Positions 30,685 to 39,528 of a stretch of 64,000 nucleotides of DNA are shown here, one piece after another. The notes under the pieces are model-generated. The model was not told the DNA's origin, searched no databases, and saw nothing but the letters and a program-made list of their open reading frames with translations. Source of the DNA: Chlorobiota bacterium (GTDB taxonomy: Bacteria; Bacteroidota; Chlorobiia; Chlorobiales; Chlorobiaceae); assembly GCA_016866305.1 (NCBI GenBank), contig VGMX01000009.1, forward strand, positions 20,184 to 84,183, written 5' to 3'. How positions within the stretch are numbered: position 1 is the first letter of the stretch; the number at the start of each line of letters is the position of its first letter. The position numbers were made by a program, and so were the translations under genes.

Positions 30685-30716
30685 TAAAAAAAGCCCGGCT
30701 TTACCGGGCTTTTTTG
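30685..30716 (-). terminator. rho-independent terminator of the soxYZ-fccAB operon
   Basis: Stem AAGCCCGG / CCGGGCTT (30691-30698 with 30704-30711) and a 5-base loop, with A and T runs on both sides, so it is bidirectional. It lies about 20 bases past the fccB stop. Confidence 0.88.
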
Positions 30717-30731
30717 GGCACAGACGGGCAA

Positions 30732-32024
30732 TTATCCCCAGATGTCCTGCGATATGTTCTTGTACCATCCATCCGCGAACATCGCCTCCTCACGGAGATG
30801 ATCGGCATCGGCATCCATCGGCGTCAGACCACCCGATCCGGGAACCTCGATAATGCCGGTCGGGCTGAGACTGTAAACTCCTGCCACGGAAATTCCGTAG
30901 TCGGTACCGATCAGGCTGTAACAGGTATTCACCAGAGATGGCGGCGCAGGTTCCTTGCCCTGGAAAAGCCTGATGATCGAGGCTGCTGCAACCTTGCCCT
31001 GGCTGCTTGCCGCGAACCCTGATTTCGGCATGGCACCGGCAATACAGGCATCCCCGATCACATGAACTCCGGGATGCAGTGTAGACTCGAATGTGTTGGG
31101 GTTGATCGGGCACCATCCCGAAGCATCGGTCAGTCCTGCGTCGAAAGCAATCTTTCCGGCCTGCTGGGGAGGAATGATATTGATGACATCGCCTTTTTCG
31201 ACGCCGAAATCGGTTGTCACACTCATCGCTCGTCCGTCAACCTTCGAAATCTTTCCGCCGGTCGGACCCGAGCGCCATTCGATCATTCCGGGATAGAGCG
31301 TATCCCATCCTTTCTTGAAGAGGCCCTGCTTGCTGAACTTCTCTTTCGCGTCAAGGATGATGATCTTCGATTTCGGTTTTTTCGCCTTCAGATAGTGTGC
31401 GATAAGGCTTGCTCTTTCATAGGGGCCCGGCGGGCATCTGAAGGGATTTCCGGGAGGACAGATCAGTACCCTGCCGCCGTTCTTCATGGCCATGAGCTGC
31501 TTGTGGAGCAGAATAGTCTGGGAACCAGCCTGGTAGGCATGCGGCATTTTTGTGTTTGAAAGAGCTTCACTGTACCCTTCGATGGCGCTCCATTTGAAGT
31601 CTATGCCGGGAGAAACGATCAGACGGCCGTAATTGAGCACCCTTCCGGTTTTCAGGGTTACCGTACGCTTCACTGCATCGATACCGGTTGCCTTATCGGC
31701 AATGACATTCACACCGTGGCGATTTCTCAGCACGGTATAGGTCTGGCCGATATCCTGCATGGTTCGCAATCCACCGAGCACCCAGTTGCTGAAGGGACAG
31801 GTATAGAAGGTTGCTTTCGGCTCTACAAGGGTAACGGCAATGGAGGGGTCAAGTTTTTTGAGGTATTTTGCAGCGGCTGCTCCTCCGAAACCGCCCCCAA
31901 TGATCACGACCCTGTTCTGGGCGGCAAAGGCCGGCTTTATGGTACCGAAAAGACCGAGGGCCGAACCGGCAACGCCCGATACGAGGAGCTTGTTGAAATC
32001 TCTGCGTGAAATCCTGTGGCTCAT
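30732..32024 (-). CDS. fccB: flavocytochrome c sulfide dehydrogenase, flavoprotein subunit
   Basis: A 430-residue FAD-binding subunit of flavocytochrome c, which oxidises periplasmic sulfide to sulfur and passes electrons to the haem subunit. A Tat signal '[20 protein letters not shown]' is followed by the dinucleotide fold '[20 protein letters not shown]' and '[12 protein letters not shown]', in which the cysteine corresponds to the one covalently bound to FAD in Allochromatium FccB. Later cysteines in '[12 protein letters not shown]' and '[18 protein letters not shown]' suit the redox-active disulfide. Domain order matches FccB/SoxF rather than membrane sulfide:quinone reductases. It is the last gene of soxY-soxZ-fccA-fccB, 16 bases after fccA. 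Confidence 0.93.
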   Translation of the reverse strand: MSHRISRRDFNKLLVSGVAGSALGLFGTIKPAFAAQNRVVIIGGGFGGAAAAKYLKKLDPSIAVTLVEPKATFYTCPFSNWVLGGLRTMQDIGQTYTVLRNRHGVNVIADKATGIDAVKRTVTLKTGRVLNYGRLIVSPGIDFKWSAIEGYSEALSNTKMPHAYQAGSQTILLHKQLMAMKNGGRVLICPPGNPFRCPPGPYERASLIAHYLKAKKPKSKIIILDAKEKFSKQGLFKKGWDTLYPGMIEWRSGPTGGKISKVDGRAMSVTTDFGVEKGDVINIIPPQQAGKIAFDAGLTDASGWCPINPNTFESTLHPGVHVIGDACIAGAMPKSGFAASSQGKVAAASIIRLFQGKEPAPPSLVNTCYSLIGTDYGISVAGVYSLSPTGIIEVPGSGGLTPMDADADHLREEAMFADGWYKNISQDIWG

Positions 32025-32040
32025 GTTCTGTTCCTCCCGG

Positions 32041-32397
32041 TTATTTGTTGTTCTGCCAGACTGTTCCGAAATACTGCGCGATCAGGGTGATCTCCTCGTC
32101 CGAGTAGCCTTTCGCATGTCGGCCCATGACCGTGGAATAGCGCTTGCCGCTCTTGAAATCCTTCAGCGCAGTTTCAAGATACTCGGGGGTTTTTCCATAG
32201 AACGAGGGAATGACGCCGACACTCTTTCCGTCCGTTCCGTGGCATGATGCGCAGGAAAGCGAAAGAATCTGACCGCGAGGATTGGCTTCAGCGGTCTTTG
32301 AAGCCGGGTTTGCTGCAGCAGAGGCATCCGCTCCTGCGCCCAGCAGGGCGAATGAGACGAAACAGGCAGTCAGCAATGATCTGATAGAAACCTGCAT
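32041..32397 (-). CDS. fccA: flavocytochrome c, monohaem cytochrome subunit
   Basis: A 118-residue class I cytochrome c. A signal peptide ('[20 protein letters not shown]') precedes one haem site '[15 protein letters not shown]' (CxxCH near residue 49), with a likely methionine ligand in '[20 protein letters not shown]'. Green sulfur bacteria have a short one-haem FccA of about this size, unlike the two-haem purple bacterial form. Its place between soxZ and fccB supports the assignment. It takes electrons from FccB and passes them to small soluble cytochromes. Confidence 0.88.
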   Translation of the reverse strand: MQVSIRSLLTACFVSFALLGAGADASAAANPASKTAEANPRGQILSLSCASCHGTDGKSVGVIPSFYGKTPEYLETALKDFKSGKRYSTVMGRHAKGYSDEEITLIAQYFGTVWQNNK

Positions 32398-32480
32398 AAT
32401 ATGGTTCTCCTGGTTTAATTATTGAAAAAGCACTGCACGTCATAAGCCGCTCCGCATATGCTGCACTTGTAAGGCAGAAA

Positions 32481-32777
32481 TCAGTTTACCAGCGCTTCAG
32501 CAGCAAATTCCTGGTTCCGGGTGTCGATGAAACGCAGCGTGAGCCTGTCCCCTTTTTTTCCTGAAAACCTGAACTGCATGAACGGGTCCCGTGAAACCGA
32601 AGGGCCGAGCTGAATGTCAAGCAGCGGCTTTCCGTTCACCTGAACGCTCCCTTCCCTTATGAAATGAGCCGGAACGATCTTGCCGGACTCGTCCTTTCTG
32701 GTACCCGATTCATTCGGGTGAGGAATGACGATCTTGACCGACACGATCCCGCCCTCTTCTTTTGCAAATATTCTCAT
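32481..32777 (-). CDS. soxZ: sulfur compound chelating protein SoxZ
   Basis: A 98-residue SoxZ, the structural partner of the SoxY carrier. It has 'VKIVIPHPNESGTRKDESGK', 'HFIREGSVQVNGKPLLDIQL' and the C-terminal 'GDRLTLRFIDTRNQEFAAEA', all family-typical. SoxYZ carries sulfur intermediates on a SoxY cysteine during periplasmic thiosulfate or sulfide oxidation. SoxZ has no signal peptide and is normally co-exported with SoxY. It is 27 bases after soxY. Confidence 0.93.
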   Translation of the reverse strand: MRIFAKEEGGIVSVKIVIPHPNESGTRKDESGKIVPAHFIREGSVQVNGKPLLDIQLGPSVSRDPFMQFRFSGKKGDRLTLRFIDTRNQEFAAEALVN

Positions 32778-32804
32778 GAGATGTTAATGGTTTTTCTCGA
32801 TGGC

Positions 32805-33242
32805 TCAGCACGCCTGGGCGGATACATCCACATGGACACTCGCCACATAACATTTTCCTCCTTCCCTGACGACGCCGTAGAGCAGCGAACTCTCCTTCAT
32901 CTTGATGTTGAGCGCAACCGAGGGGAGTGCGCCAGCATGCAGGGCACAACTGAACACGAGAGGTGTAAGGTTCTTCTCGACAAACAGATAGAGATGATCC
33001 CCCTTGATAGATGAACTCACCTCCACAGGAACTGCCGAGCTGTCCGCTGCAACCGGAGGGGCCGCAATGGTTATCTTGTCCGTTTTCACAAGTTCTTTCG
33101 TACCGAGAACGTTCTGAAAGGCATTTTCAAGGGGAACCTTCTGAAAATCCTTTTCATTCCATGCAGCCATCAGCATGGAGGGAGTCAGCACGGCAAGTGC
33201 CGCAACAAGCGGAGTCCGTTCCAGAAAGGCTCTTCTTTTCAT
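32805..33242 (-). CDS. soxY: SoxY-type sulfur carrier with atypical C-terminus
   Basis: A 145-residue SoxY homologue. It has a Tat-like leader ('MKRRAFLERTPLVAALAVLT' to 'MLMAAW'), then 'EKDFQKVPLENAFQNVLGTK', 'VPVEVSSSIKGDHLYLFVEK' and 'IKMKESSLLYGVVREGGKCY', which match the SoxY fold and its pairing face for SoxZ. Canonical SoxY ends in GGCGG, a flexible arm presenting the sulfur-bearing cysteine. Here the chain ends 'VSAQAC' and stop, so the cysteine is the last residue and both flanking glycine pairs are gone. The protein may still carry sulfur, but its fit to SoxB/SoxXA-type partners is doubtful. None is encoded nearby. The ATG at 33242 is chosen over longer frames because it starts the leader. 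It is the first gene of soxYZ-fccAB. Confidence 0.85.
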   Translation of the reverse strand: MKRRAFLERTPLVAALAVLTPSMLMAAWNEKDFQKVPLENAFQNVLGTKELVKTDKITIAAPPVAADSSAVPVEVSSSIKGDHLYLFVEKNLTPLVFSCALHAGALPSVALNIKMKESSLLYGVVREGGKCYVASVHVDVSAQAC

Positions 33243-33306
33243 AACTTGACTAAAAGATAATTGAATATGCAGCGTTTGTTCGTACTGCACTGCGGATGGA
33301 AGGTCA

Positions 33307-33328
33307 TATATAACTATATGATTATATA
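33307..33328. promoter_or_regulatory. AT-rich operator-like palindrome upstream of soxY (site 5)
   Basis: TATATAA (33307-33313), spacer CTATATGA, TTATATA (33322-33328): perfect 7-bp arms with the same 8-base spacing as the tusA site. It lies 65-86 bases before the soxY start. A TATAAT hexamer (minus strand, 33321-33326) overlaps the right arm, with TTGCAT 18 bases upstream (33345-33350) as a possible -35, so a bound protein would block the promoter. Confidence 0.6.
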
Positions 33329-33509
33329 AAAAATATACCTATTGATGCAAATAATTTTTGTTTCTCGATCCTAAAACAGCATTTCCGGTACGCATACACG
33401 GGAAAAAAATGATAATATACTATACAATTACGTCAACACTCACACAATATGTTACGAGTCCGGCAGTAATTGACGATTTTCCTTCATTGCTCACATGCTT
33501 CGGCAGGAA

Positions 33510-33525
33510 TGTTTCACGTGAAACA
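33510..33525. other. parS site, perfect consensus
   Basis: TGTTTCACGTGAAACA is the full 16-bp ParB-binding parS consensus. It sits at the very start of mnmG, about 10 kb from dnaA, as is usual for parS sites near bacterial origins. Confidence 0.93.
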
Positions 33526-33538
33526 CAAATCAGTGCCT

Positions 33539-35404
33539 ATGTATGATGTCATTGTTGCAGGAGGAGGGCATGCCGGCTGTGAAGCAGCGCTTGCCGCCGC
33601 AAGAACAGGCATGCTCTGTCTGTTGATAAGTTCCGACCTGACCGCGCTGGCAAGAATGTCCTGCAATCCGGCGATAGGGGGGGTTGCTAAAGGGCAGATT
33701 ACCCGTGAGATCGATGCCCTCGGAGGAGAAATGGGCAAGGCTATCGATGCGACAGGAATTCAGTTCCGCATGCTGAATATGAGCAAAGGCCCGGCAATGC
33801 ATTCTCCGAGAGCGCAGGCCGACCGGACACGATACTCCCTGTATATGAGGAGAGTCGTTGAAAAAGAGGAAAACATACACCTGCTGCAGGATACGGTAAC
33901 CGGGATCCTTGTAAAATCGGGCATGGCAACCGGAGTCCGCGTTTCCACGGGGATGGAAATTGCATCAAAAACCGTTATTCTCACATGCGGTACTTTTCTG
34001 AACGGGCTGATCCATATCGGTCTCGATCATTTTCCCGGCGGCAGAACCATCGCGGAGCCTCCGGTGTCCGGCTTGACAGAATATCTTGCCGGACTTGGCT
34101 TCAGACACGGGCGTCTTAAAACAGGCACTCCCCCAAGAATCGACCGCCGTAGCGTTGACTATGCACTCGTCACCGAACAGAAGGGTGATGTCTCACCCGT
34201 GCCGTTTTCATTTACCTCTCGCTCACTTGCGGAAATACCGCAAGTGAGCTGCTACCAGACAACAACGACTTCCCGAACTCACGATATCCTGAAAACCGGC
34301 TTTCACAGGTCACCGCTCTTTACCGGAAAAGTTCAGGGTACAGGGCCGCGCTACTGCCCGTCAATCGAAGACAAGATCAACCGTTTTTCACAGAAGGAGA
34401 ACCATCATATTTTTCTCGAGCCGGAAGGCTTCGATACCAATGAAATGTATGTGAACGGCTTTTCGACATCACTTCCTGAAGATATTCAGCTTGCAGGCCT
34501 CAGGTCAATTCCCGGACTTGAAAATGCCAGGATGATACGACCTGGATATGCTATCGAATATGATTATTTTTTCCCGTATCAGATTAGCCTCACACTTGAA
34601 ACCAAAATCATTGATAACCTGTTCTTTGCAGGACAGATCAACGGCACCTCGGGTTACGAAGAAGCGGCAGCACAGGGTATCATTGCAGGGATCAACGCAT
34701 CACTCAAAGTCCAAAACAAGGATCCTCTTACTCTGAAACGTTCGGATGCGTATATCGGCGTACTCATAGATGATCTTATTACCAAGGATACTGACGAACC
34801 ATACAGGATGTTCACCTCTTCAGCCGAACACCGTCTTATGCTGCGTCATGACAACGCCGACATACGGCTCCGTCGCTTCGGCTATTACGCCGGCCTGGTA
34901 TCGGAGCCCGTTATGGAATTCTGTAACCGTAAAGTAGCCGCCATCATGCAGTTGAAGCAGCTTGCCGCTGCATTCAGGTTCAGGCCGGAGATACTCAACC
35001 CGGTTCTGTCGCGGTCCGGTATGGCGGAAATACCGGGTCCGTCTTCTGCCGCTTCTCTTCTCAAGCGCCCGGGAATAGGGTTCAGCGACCTGCTTGAATG
35101 CTCTCCGGAATTCAGGGAACTGATCGAGAATGTCACGTCCGATCCTCTTGTATTCGAACAGGTTGAAATAGATATTAAATACGAGGGGTACCTGAAACGT
35201 GACCTGCTGATGACGGAAAGGATATCGCGTCTCGAATCCCTGCAAATACCTCACGGATTCCTTTACGATCAGGTGGCTGGTCTTTCCAGCGAAGGGCGGG
35301 AAAAGCTCAAGAAACATCGACCTGAAACCATCGGGCAGGCAGCCAGAATACTCGGTGTTTCACCATCGGATATCTCCGTGCTTATGATTAAACTTGGACG
35401 CTAA
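33539..35404 (+). CDS. mnmG: tRNA uridine-5-carboxymethylaminomethyl modification enzyme MnmG
   Basis: A 621-residue FAD enzyme that, with MnmE, modifies the wobble uridine of several tRNAs. The N-terminal FAD motif is '[20 protein letters not shown]', followed by '[20 protein letters not shown]' and '[20 protein letters not shown]'. The catalytic cysteines lie in '[13 protein letters not shown]' neighbourhood and '[20 protein letters not shown]'. The C-terminal signature '[20 protein letters not shown]' is complete. The ATG at 33539 matches the family's usual N-terminus; an in-frame ATG at 33509 would place the parS site inside the coding region. No MnmE is in the window. Confidence 0.95.
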   Translation: MYDVIVAGGGHAGCEAALAAARTGMLCLLISSDLTALARMSCNPAIGGVAKGQITREIDALGGEMGKAIDATGIQFRMLNMSKGPAMHSPRAQADRTRYSLYMRRVVEKEENIHLLQDTVTGILVKSGMATGVRVSTGMEIASKTVILTCGTFLNGLIHIGLDHFPGGRTIAEPPVSGLTEYLAGLGFRHGRLKTGTPPRIDRRSVDYALVTEQKGDVSPVPFSFTSRSLAEIPQVSCYQTTTTSRTHDILKTGFHRSPLFTGKVQGTGPRYCPSIEDKINRFSQKENHHIFLEPEGFDTNEMYVNGFSTSLPEDIQLAGLRSIPGLENARMIRPGYAIEYDYFFPYQISLTLETKIIDNLFFAGQINGTSGYEEAAAQGIIAGINASLKVQNKDPLTLKRSDAYIGVLIDDLITKDTDEPYRMFTSSAEHRLMLRHDNADIRLRRFGYYAGLVSEPVMEFCNRKVAAIMQLKQLAAAFRFRPEILNPVLSRSGMAEIPGPSSAASLLKRPGIGFSDLLECSPEFRELIENVTSDPLVFEQVEIDIKYEGYLKRDLLMTERISRLESLQIPHGFLYDQVAGLSSEGREKLKKHRPETIGQAARILGVSPSDISVLMIKLGR

Positions 35405-35416
35405 TCCACCTCCCGT

Positions 35417-35432
35417 CGTTTCACGTGAAACA
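35417..35432. other. parS site, 15/16 match
   Basis: CGTTTCACGTGAAACA differs from the parS consensus only at the first base. It lies between mnmG and polB, 1.9 kb from the perfect site. Confidence 0.85.
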
Positions 35433-35468
35433 TAAGAGAGGGCTTTTTTCATTTCACCTTGTCTGTTC

Positions 35469-37859
35469 ATGGACAATCTCATTCATGACATTCTTGATAA
35501 CGATCTCCTTTTCGGCAAGGACAAGGAGGAGCTCATTGTCGGCGCTTATCAGCTTTCTGATACGCATATAAGGCTTTTCTTTCGCAGGGAAGGCTCCGTT
35601 CTTTACCGTGACGACCCCTTTTATCCTTTCTTTTTTCTTTCTGAGGAGACTGTTCTGAGCGGATTCGTTCCGGAAGACAAGAAGAAATTCTGGCTCGTCA
35701 GACTCCAGGGAAATAATTTCTACCAGTATCTTGCTATTTTCAGCAGCTGGAAAACCTTCAGGGCCGGTCTTGATTTCATCAATGCTAAAAAAATAACAAC
35801 CGCCAGGATGCCAGGCGATTCAGGCCATGAAGATGAGAGTTCTCTGACCTACAGCAAGGGAGATGCGGTTACCCAGTATTTTCTTCAGACAGGAAAAACA
35901 CTGTTCAAAGGCATGCTCTTTGACGATGTGCACCGCCTTCAGCTTGATATCGAGACCTATTACAAGCCGGGCCGGAGAGATCAAGGAAAAAATGAGAGAT
36001 TTTCGGATGAAATCATTATCGTTTCGCTTTCGGACAACCGGGGCATGGAAGTTGTCATCCACTCCAGAAACTGTTCTGAGAAAGAGCTACTCGAAAGAGT
36101 CGTGGAAACCATTTCACGCATGGACCCCGATGTTATCGAAGGGCACAATATTTTCAGCTTCGACCTTCCATACCTTCAGCGTCGCTGTGATCAACACGGG
36201 GTCTCCTTTTCGATAGGACGAGATGGTCTGGTCCCGAAAACCTATCCGTCAAGCATCCGTTTTGCCGAACGCTCTCTAGATTTCACCTTTTTCGATATTC
36301 CTGGCCGTCATGTAGTAGATACTCTTTTTCTTGTGCAGAGCTATGATGTCTCAAAACGTTCTCTCCAGAGTTACGGACTCAAGGCGGTTGCAAAGCATTT
36401 CGGATTTGCATCTCCTCACAGGACCTACATAGACTATGAGGATATTGCCTCCACCTGGGATACCGATCATGAAAAGCTTCTCGCATATGCCCTTGACGAT
36501 GTTATCGAAACACGTGAACTTTCAGGAATGCTGTCCGGAAGCAATTTCTACACAGCACAGATGCTTCCCTATACCTATGCAATGACCTCTCGTCTTGGTC
36601 CGGCCGCAAAAATAGAGGCTCTGTTCGTACGTGAATACCTTCGACAGAAACATTCACTCCCCAAACCATCTTCTGGCCAGCAATACATGGGGGGCTACAC
36701 GGAGGTCTTCCTGAAAGGCATTCTTGGACCGGTCGTCTACGCAGATGTCGAATCCCTGTACCCATCCATCATGCTTTCGTACGACGTCTGCCCGAAAAGT
36801 GATGCACTGAGAGTTTTTCCTGTGGTGCTTCGAGATCTCAGGGATCTCCGGTTCAAGGCCAAACATCTCGTTACAGAGTACCGGAACGGGAAAAACACCG
36901 CTCTGGCAGATAACTTTGATGCCATGCAGGGCTCTTTCAAAATTCTTATCAATGCCATGTACGGATACCTTGGATTTCAGGGAGGCATCTTCAATGATTT
37001 TTCCGAAGCGGACCGCGTAACTTCTACAGGGCAGTCCATTGCAAGAAAAATGATCGCTGAATTCGAATCGAGAGGGTGCCGGGTTATTGAGGTTGATACA
37101 GACGGGATTCTTTTCATTCCTCCTCCAGGCGTCACGACGGAAGAAGATGAGAGAAAACTGGTGAATGAGGTATCCGGCAGGATGCCTGACGGGATCAATA
37201 TCGGTTTTGACGGGAGATTCAGGAAAATGATCTCGTATCTGAAAAAAAACTACGCACTGCTTGATTACAACAATCGCATGACCGTCAAAGGATCATCGTT
37301 ATCGAGCAGAAGCAACGAAAAGTTCGGTCGTGATTTCATAAGAAAGGGTTTTGAAACGTTGCTTGCCGAAAACATTGCGGGACTGCACGATCTCTTTATG
37401 GATTACCGTCGGAAAATTATGGATCATGAACTCGATATTGCGGAATTTTCAAGAAGCGAGACACTGAAGTCAACACCCGAGCAGTATCTTGAAGATGTTC
37501 GTGCCGGTCGAAGAGCCAAGTCGATAACCTATGAACTGGTTCTCAGAGCGGGTGGAGGGTTCTCGAAAGGAGACAGGATAACCTATTACATCTCGGGTTC
37601 CGGAGCATCATCCTCGTTTTTCGACAAGGGTCGTCTCGCTTCCGAATGGAACCGCAGCAAACCGGATGAAAACACAGCATTTTACCTGAAACGGCTTGAC
37701 GAACACTGTCAGAAGTTTCTTCCATTTTTCAAGCCACAGGATTTCAGTACGATTTTCTCCGCAGACACCCTCTTTGCCTTTTCTCCTGAGGGTATCGAAA
37801 TCATTCGTGAAACCCGGAATATTTCACCGGAAACAGCCGGGAATAATGATATTTTATGA
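35469..37859 (+). CDS. family B DNA polymerase
   Basis: A 796-residue B-family polymerase with intact 3'-5' proofreading motifs: Exo I '[13 protein letters not shown]' (DIE), Exo II '[13 protein letters not shown]' (N..FD) and Exo III '[15 protein letters not shown]' (YxxxD). The polymerase motifs are A '[20 protein letters not shown]' (DxxSLYPS), B '[16 protein letters not shown]' (KxxxNxxYG) and C '[13 protein letters not shown]', where the usual YxDTDS reads E-V-D-T-D-G. Both catalytic aspartates remain. It resembles the Pol II/archaeal-like B enzymes found in some bacteria and may act in repair or translesion synthesis. Its location beside the origin is unusual for a bacterial PolB. No SOS box was seen upstream. 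Confidence 0.93.
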   Translation: MDNLIHDILDNDLLFGKDKEELIVGAYQLSDTHIRLFFRREGSVLYRDDPFYPFFFLSEETVLSGFVPEDKKKFWLVRLQGNNFYQYLAIFSSWKTFRAGLDFINAKKITTARMPGDSGHEDESSLTYSKGDAVTQYFLQTGKTLFKGMLFDDVHRLQLDIETYYKPGRRDQGKNERFSDEIIIVSLSDNRGMEVVIHSRNCSEKELLERVVETISRMDPDVIEGHNIFSFDLPYLQRRCDQHGVSFSIGRDGLVPKTYPSSIRFAERSLDFTFFDIPGRHVVDTLFLVQSYDVSKRSLQSYGLKAVAKHFGFASPHRTYIDYEDIASTWDTDHEKLLAYALDDVIETRELSGMLSGSNFYTAQMLPYTYAMTSRLGPAAKIEALFVREYLRQKHSLPKPSSGQQYMGGYTEVFLKGILGPVVYADVESLYPSIMLSYDVCPKSDALRVFPVVLRDLRDLRFKAKHLVTEYRNGKNTALADNFDAMQGSFKILINAMYGYLGFQGGIFNDFSEADRVTSTGQSIARKMIAEFESRGCRVIEVDTDGILFIPPPGVTTEEDERKLVNEVSGRMPDGINIGFDGRFRKMISYLKKNYALLDYNNRMTVKGSSLSSRSNEKFGRDFIRKGFETLLAENIAGLHDLFMDYRRKIMDHELDIAEFSRSETLKSTPEQYLEDVRAGRRAKSITYELVLRAGGGFSKGDRITYYISGSGASSSFFDKGRLASEWNRSKPDENTAFYLKRLDEHCQKFLPFFKPQDFSTIFSADTLFAFSPEGIEIIRETRNISPETAGNNDIL

Positions 37860-37955
37860 GTATTTTTTTTCATTCATCCAGGAACTATGAATGGATGTAA
37901 TCTGTATTTCATTATAGTTTTGTGCATTAACTCATAATCTCTACCTCTATCCACC

Positions 37956-39179
37956 ATGGCTGACAATAAAATACTTCCCGTTACCGATGATGTAACCTGG
38001 ATCGGAATACTTGATCCCGGTCTCATTACCTTCGACATCGTTATGGAGACGAAGTACGGGACAACGTATAACTCTTATTTCGTCAACGCAGATAAAAAAA
38101 CCGTCATCGAAACATCGAAAGCCAAGTTCTGGCCAACCTATCTTGAAAAGATAAAGCAGGTTACCGATCCGTCTGAAATTGAATACATCATTGTCGATCA
38201 TACAGAGCCGGACCATTCAGGCAATGTACACAACCTCCTCAGCGTTGCTCCCAATGCAACGGTTGTGGGCAGTGGCAACGCCATAAAATTCCTTCGTGAC
38301 CAGACCGGCCACGATTTCAGGCATCTTGTCGTCAAGAACGGGGACAGTCTTGATCTGGGAAACAAGACGCTGCATTTCATCGGGGCTCCCAATCTTCACT
38401 GGCCGGATACCATCTACACCTGGCTTGAAGAGGACAAGGTACTGTTTACCTGTGATTCCTTCGGTTCACATTTTTCTCATGAGGCGATGTACGATGATCT
38501 CGTCGGAGATTTTGACGATGCCTTTACCTATTATTTCGATGCCATTCTCAGACCATTCAGCAAATACATGCTGCAGGCTATCGAAAAAATAAAACCACTC
38601 GATATACGGGTCATCTGTCCCGGGCACGGCCCCATTCTCCGTTCCAACTGGAAAAAATACGTTGATCTCTCACACCGGTATGCATCGAATGCCATAGCGC
38701 TGCCGAATGAAAAAAACATTCTCATAGCCTATGTGTCCGCCTATGAAAACACAACGCTGCTCGCTCAAAAAATTGCCGAAGGGCTCAGACAGTCATGCGA
38801 TTTCACCATCGACATCTGTGATATTGAAAATATTCATTTTTCAAAGCTTGAGGACAAGATAGCCCACTGCTCCGGAATTATTGTGGGTTCTCCTACGATC
38901 AACCAGAACATCCTCCTGCAGATCTATCAGCTTTTTGCAGCGGTAAACCCGATTCGCGACAAAGGAAAACTTGCCGCGGCTTTCGGTTCCTACGGCTGGA
39001 GCGGTGAAGGGGTCAAGATGATCGAAACCAACTTTTCCCTGCTGAAACTTAACGTATTCGACAAGAACGTAAGAATAAAGTTTCAGCCGCACGAACCTGA
39101 GTTCGAGGAGTGTATCACATTCGGCAAATCATTCGCTGAAAAGATGATCGACATGTATCAGTTGAGCTGCAATCTCTGA
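37956..39179 (+). CDS. A-type flavodiiron protein (FprA/NorV family)
   Basis: A 407-residue flavodiiron protein that reduces oxygen or nitric oxide to protect anaerobes. The metallo-beta-lactamase-like domain carries the diiron ligands: '[19 protein letters not shown]' (HxExD-H pattern), '[18 protein letters not shown]', '[18 protein letters not shown]' and '[18 protein letters not shown]'. The C-terminal flavodoxin domain begins near residue 255 ('[20 protein letters not shown]') and has '[20 protein letters not shown]' and '[20 protein letters not shown]'. There is no rubredoxin or flavin reductase domain (class A). In an anaerobic phototroph, oxygen scavenging is the likely role. Confidence 0.93.
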   Translation: MADNKILPVTDDVTWIGILDPGLITFDIVMETKYGTTYNSYFVNADKKTVIETSKAKFWPTYLEKIKQVTDPSEIEYIIVDHTEPDHSGNVHNLLSVAPNATVVGSGNAIKFLRDQTGHDFRHLVVKNGDSLDLGNKTLHFIGAPNLHWPDTIYTWLEEDKVLFTCDSFGSHFSHEAMYDDLVGDFDDAFTYYFDAILRPFSKYMLQAIEKIKPLDIRVICPGHGPILRSNWKKYVDLSHRYASNAIALPNEKNILIAYVSAYENTTLLAQKIAEGLRQSCDFTIDICDIENIHFSKLEDKIAHCSGIIVGSPTINQNILLQIYQLFAAVNPIRDKGKLAAAFGSYGWSGEGVKMIETNFSLLKLNVFDKNVRIKFQPHEPEFEECITFGKSFAEKMIDMYQLSCNL

Positions 39180-39194
39180 TGGTCTGTCACACGC

Positions 39195-39217
39195 AGCCGC
39201 AGTCCGGAACTGCGGCT
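39195..39217. terminator. hairpin between convergent fprA and dciA
   Basis: AGCCGCAGT / ACTGCGGCT (39195-39203 with 39209-39217) and a 5-base loop, in the 45-base gap between convergent gene ends. There is no T-run, so termination is inferred. Confidence 0.5.
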
Positions 39218-39224
39218 TGCAGAC

Positions 39225-39515
39225 CTACCGGAAAACAATTTCGCTTACAATTTCACGCCCGAAAGCCTGATTGATCCTGGCGGCAAGTTCCTGTTTCCTG
39301 AAATTCAACTCCATTCTCCATACGGAATTTCTTACCCGTATAAAGAGCTGACCGTTTGACAGCCTTTCTACAGCCGTTTCAGAAGCGATGGTTTCACCGA
39401 CTATCTCACCCCAGAGCTGAAGAGCCCTGTACTGTTCGATCGTTTCATTCATGCCAAGCCTGACACACACATCCTCAACAATTGATGCTATTTTTCTTGG
39501 ACTTTTTCTTTGCAT
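39225..39515 (-). CDS. DUF721 family protein (DciA-like helicase loader)
   Basis: A 96-residue protein of the DUF721 family. Signature parts are 'IVEDVCVRLGMNETIEQYRA', 'LQLWGEIVGETIASETAVER' and 'GQLFIRVRNSVWRMELNFRK'. DciA, the founding studied member, loads or recruits the replicative helicase in the many bacteria that lack DnaC. Here it lies immediately downstream of recF (13 bases), in a dnaA-dnaN-recF-dciA run on the minus strand, which supports a replication role. Confidence 0.83.
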   Translation of the reverse strand: MQRKSPRKIASIVEDVCVRLGMNETIEQYRALQLWGEIVGETIASETAVERLSNGQLFIRVRNSVWRMELNFRKQELAARINQAFGREIVSEIVFR

Positions 39516-39528
39516 TGCTTGTGCATGG

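Noticed and set aside
33470..33538. Longer MnmG start
   Set aside because: The added residues are not family-like, and the parS site lies inside them. The ATG at 33539 begins the FAD motif as in other MnmG proteins.
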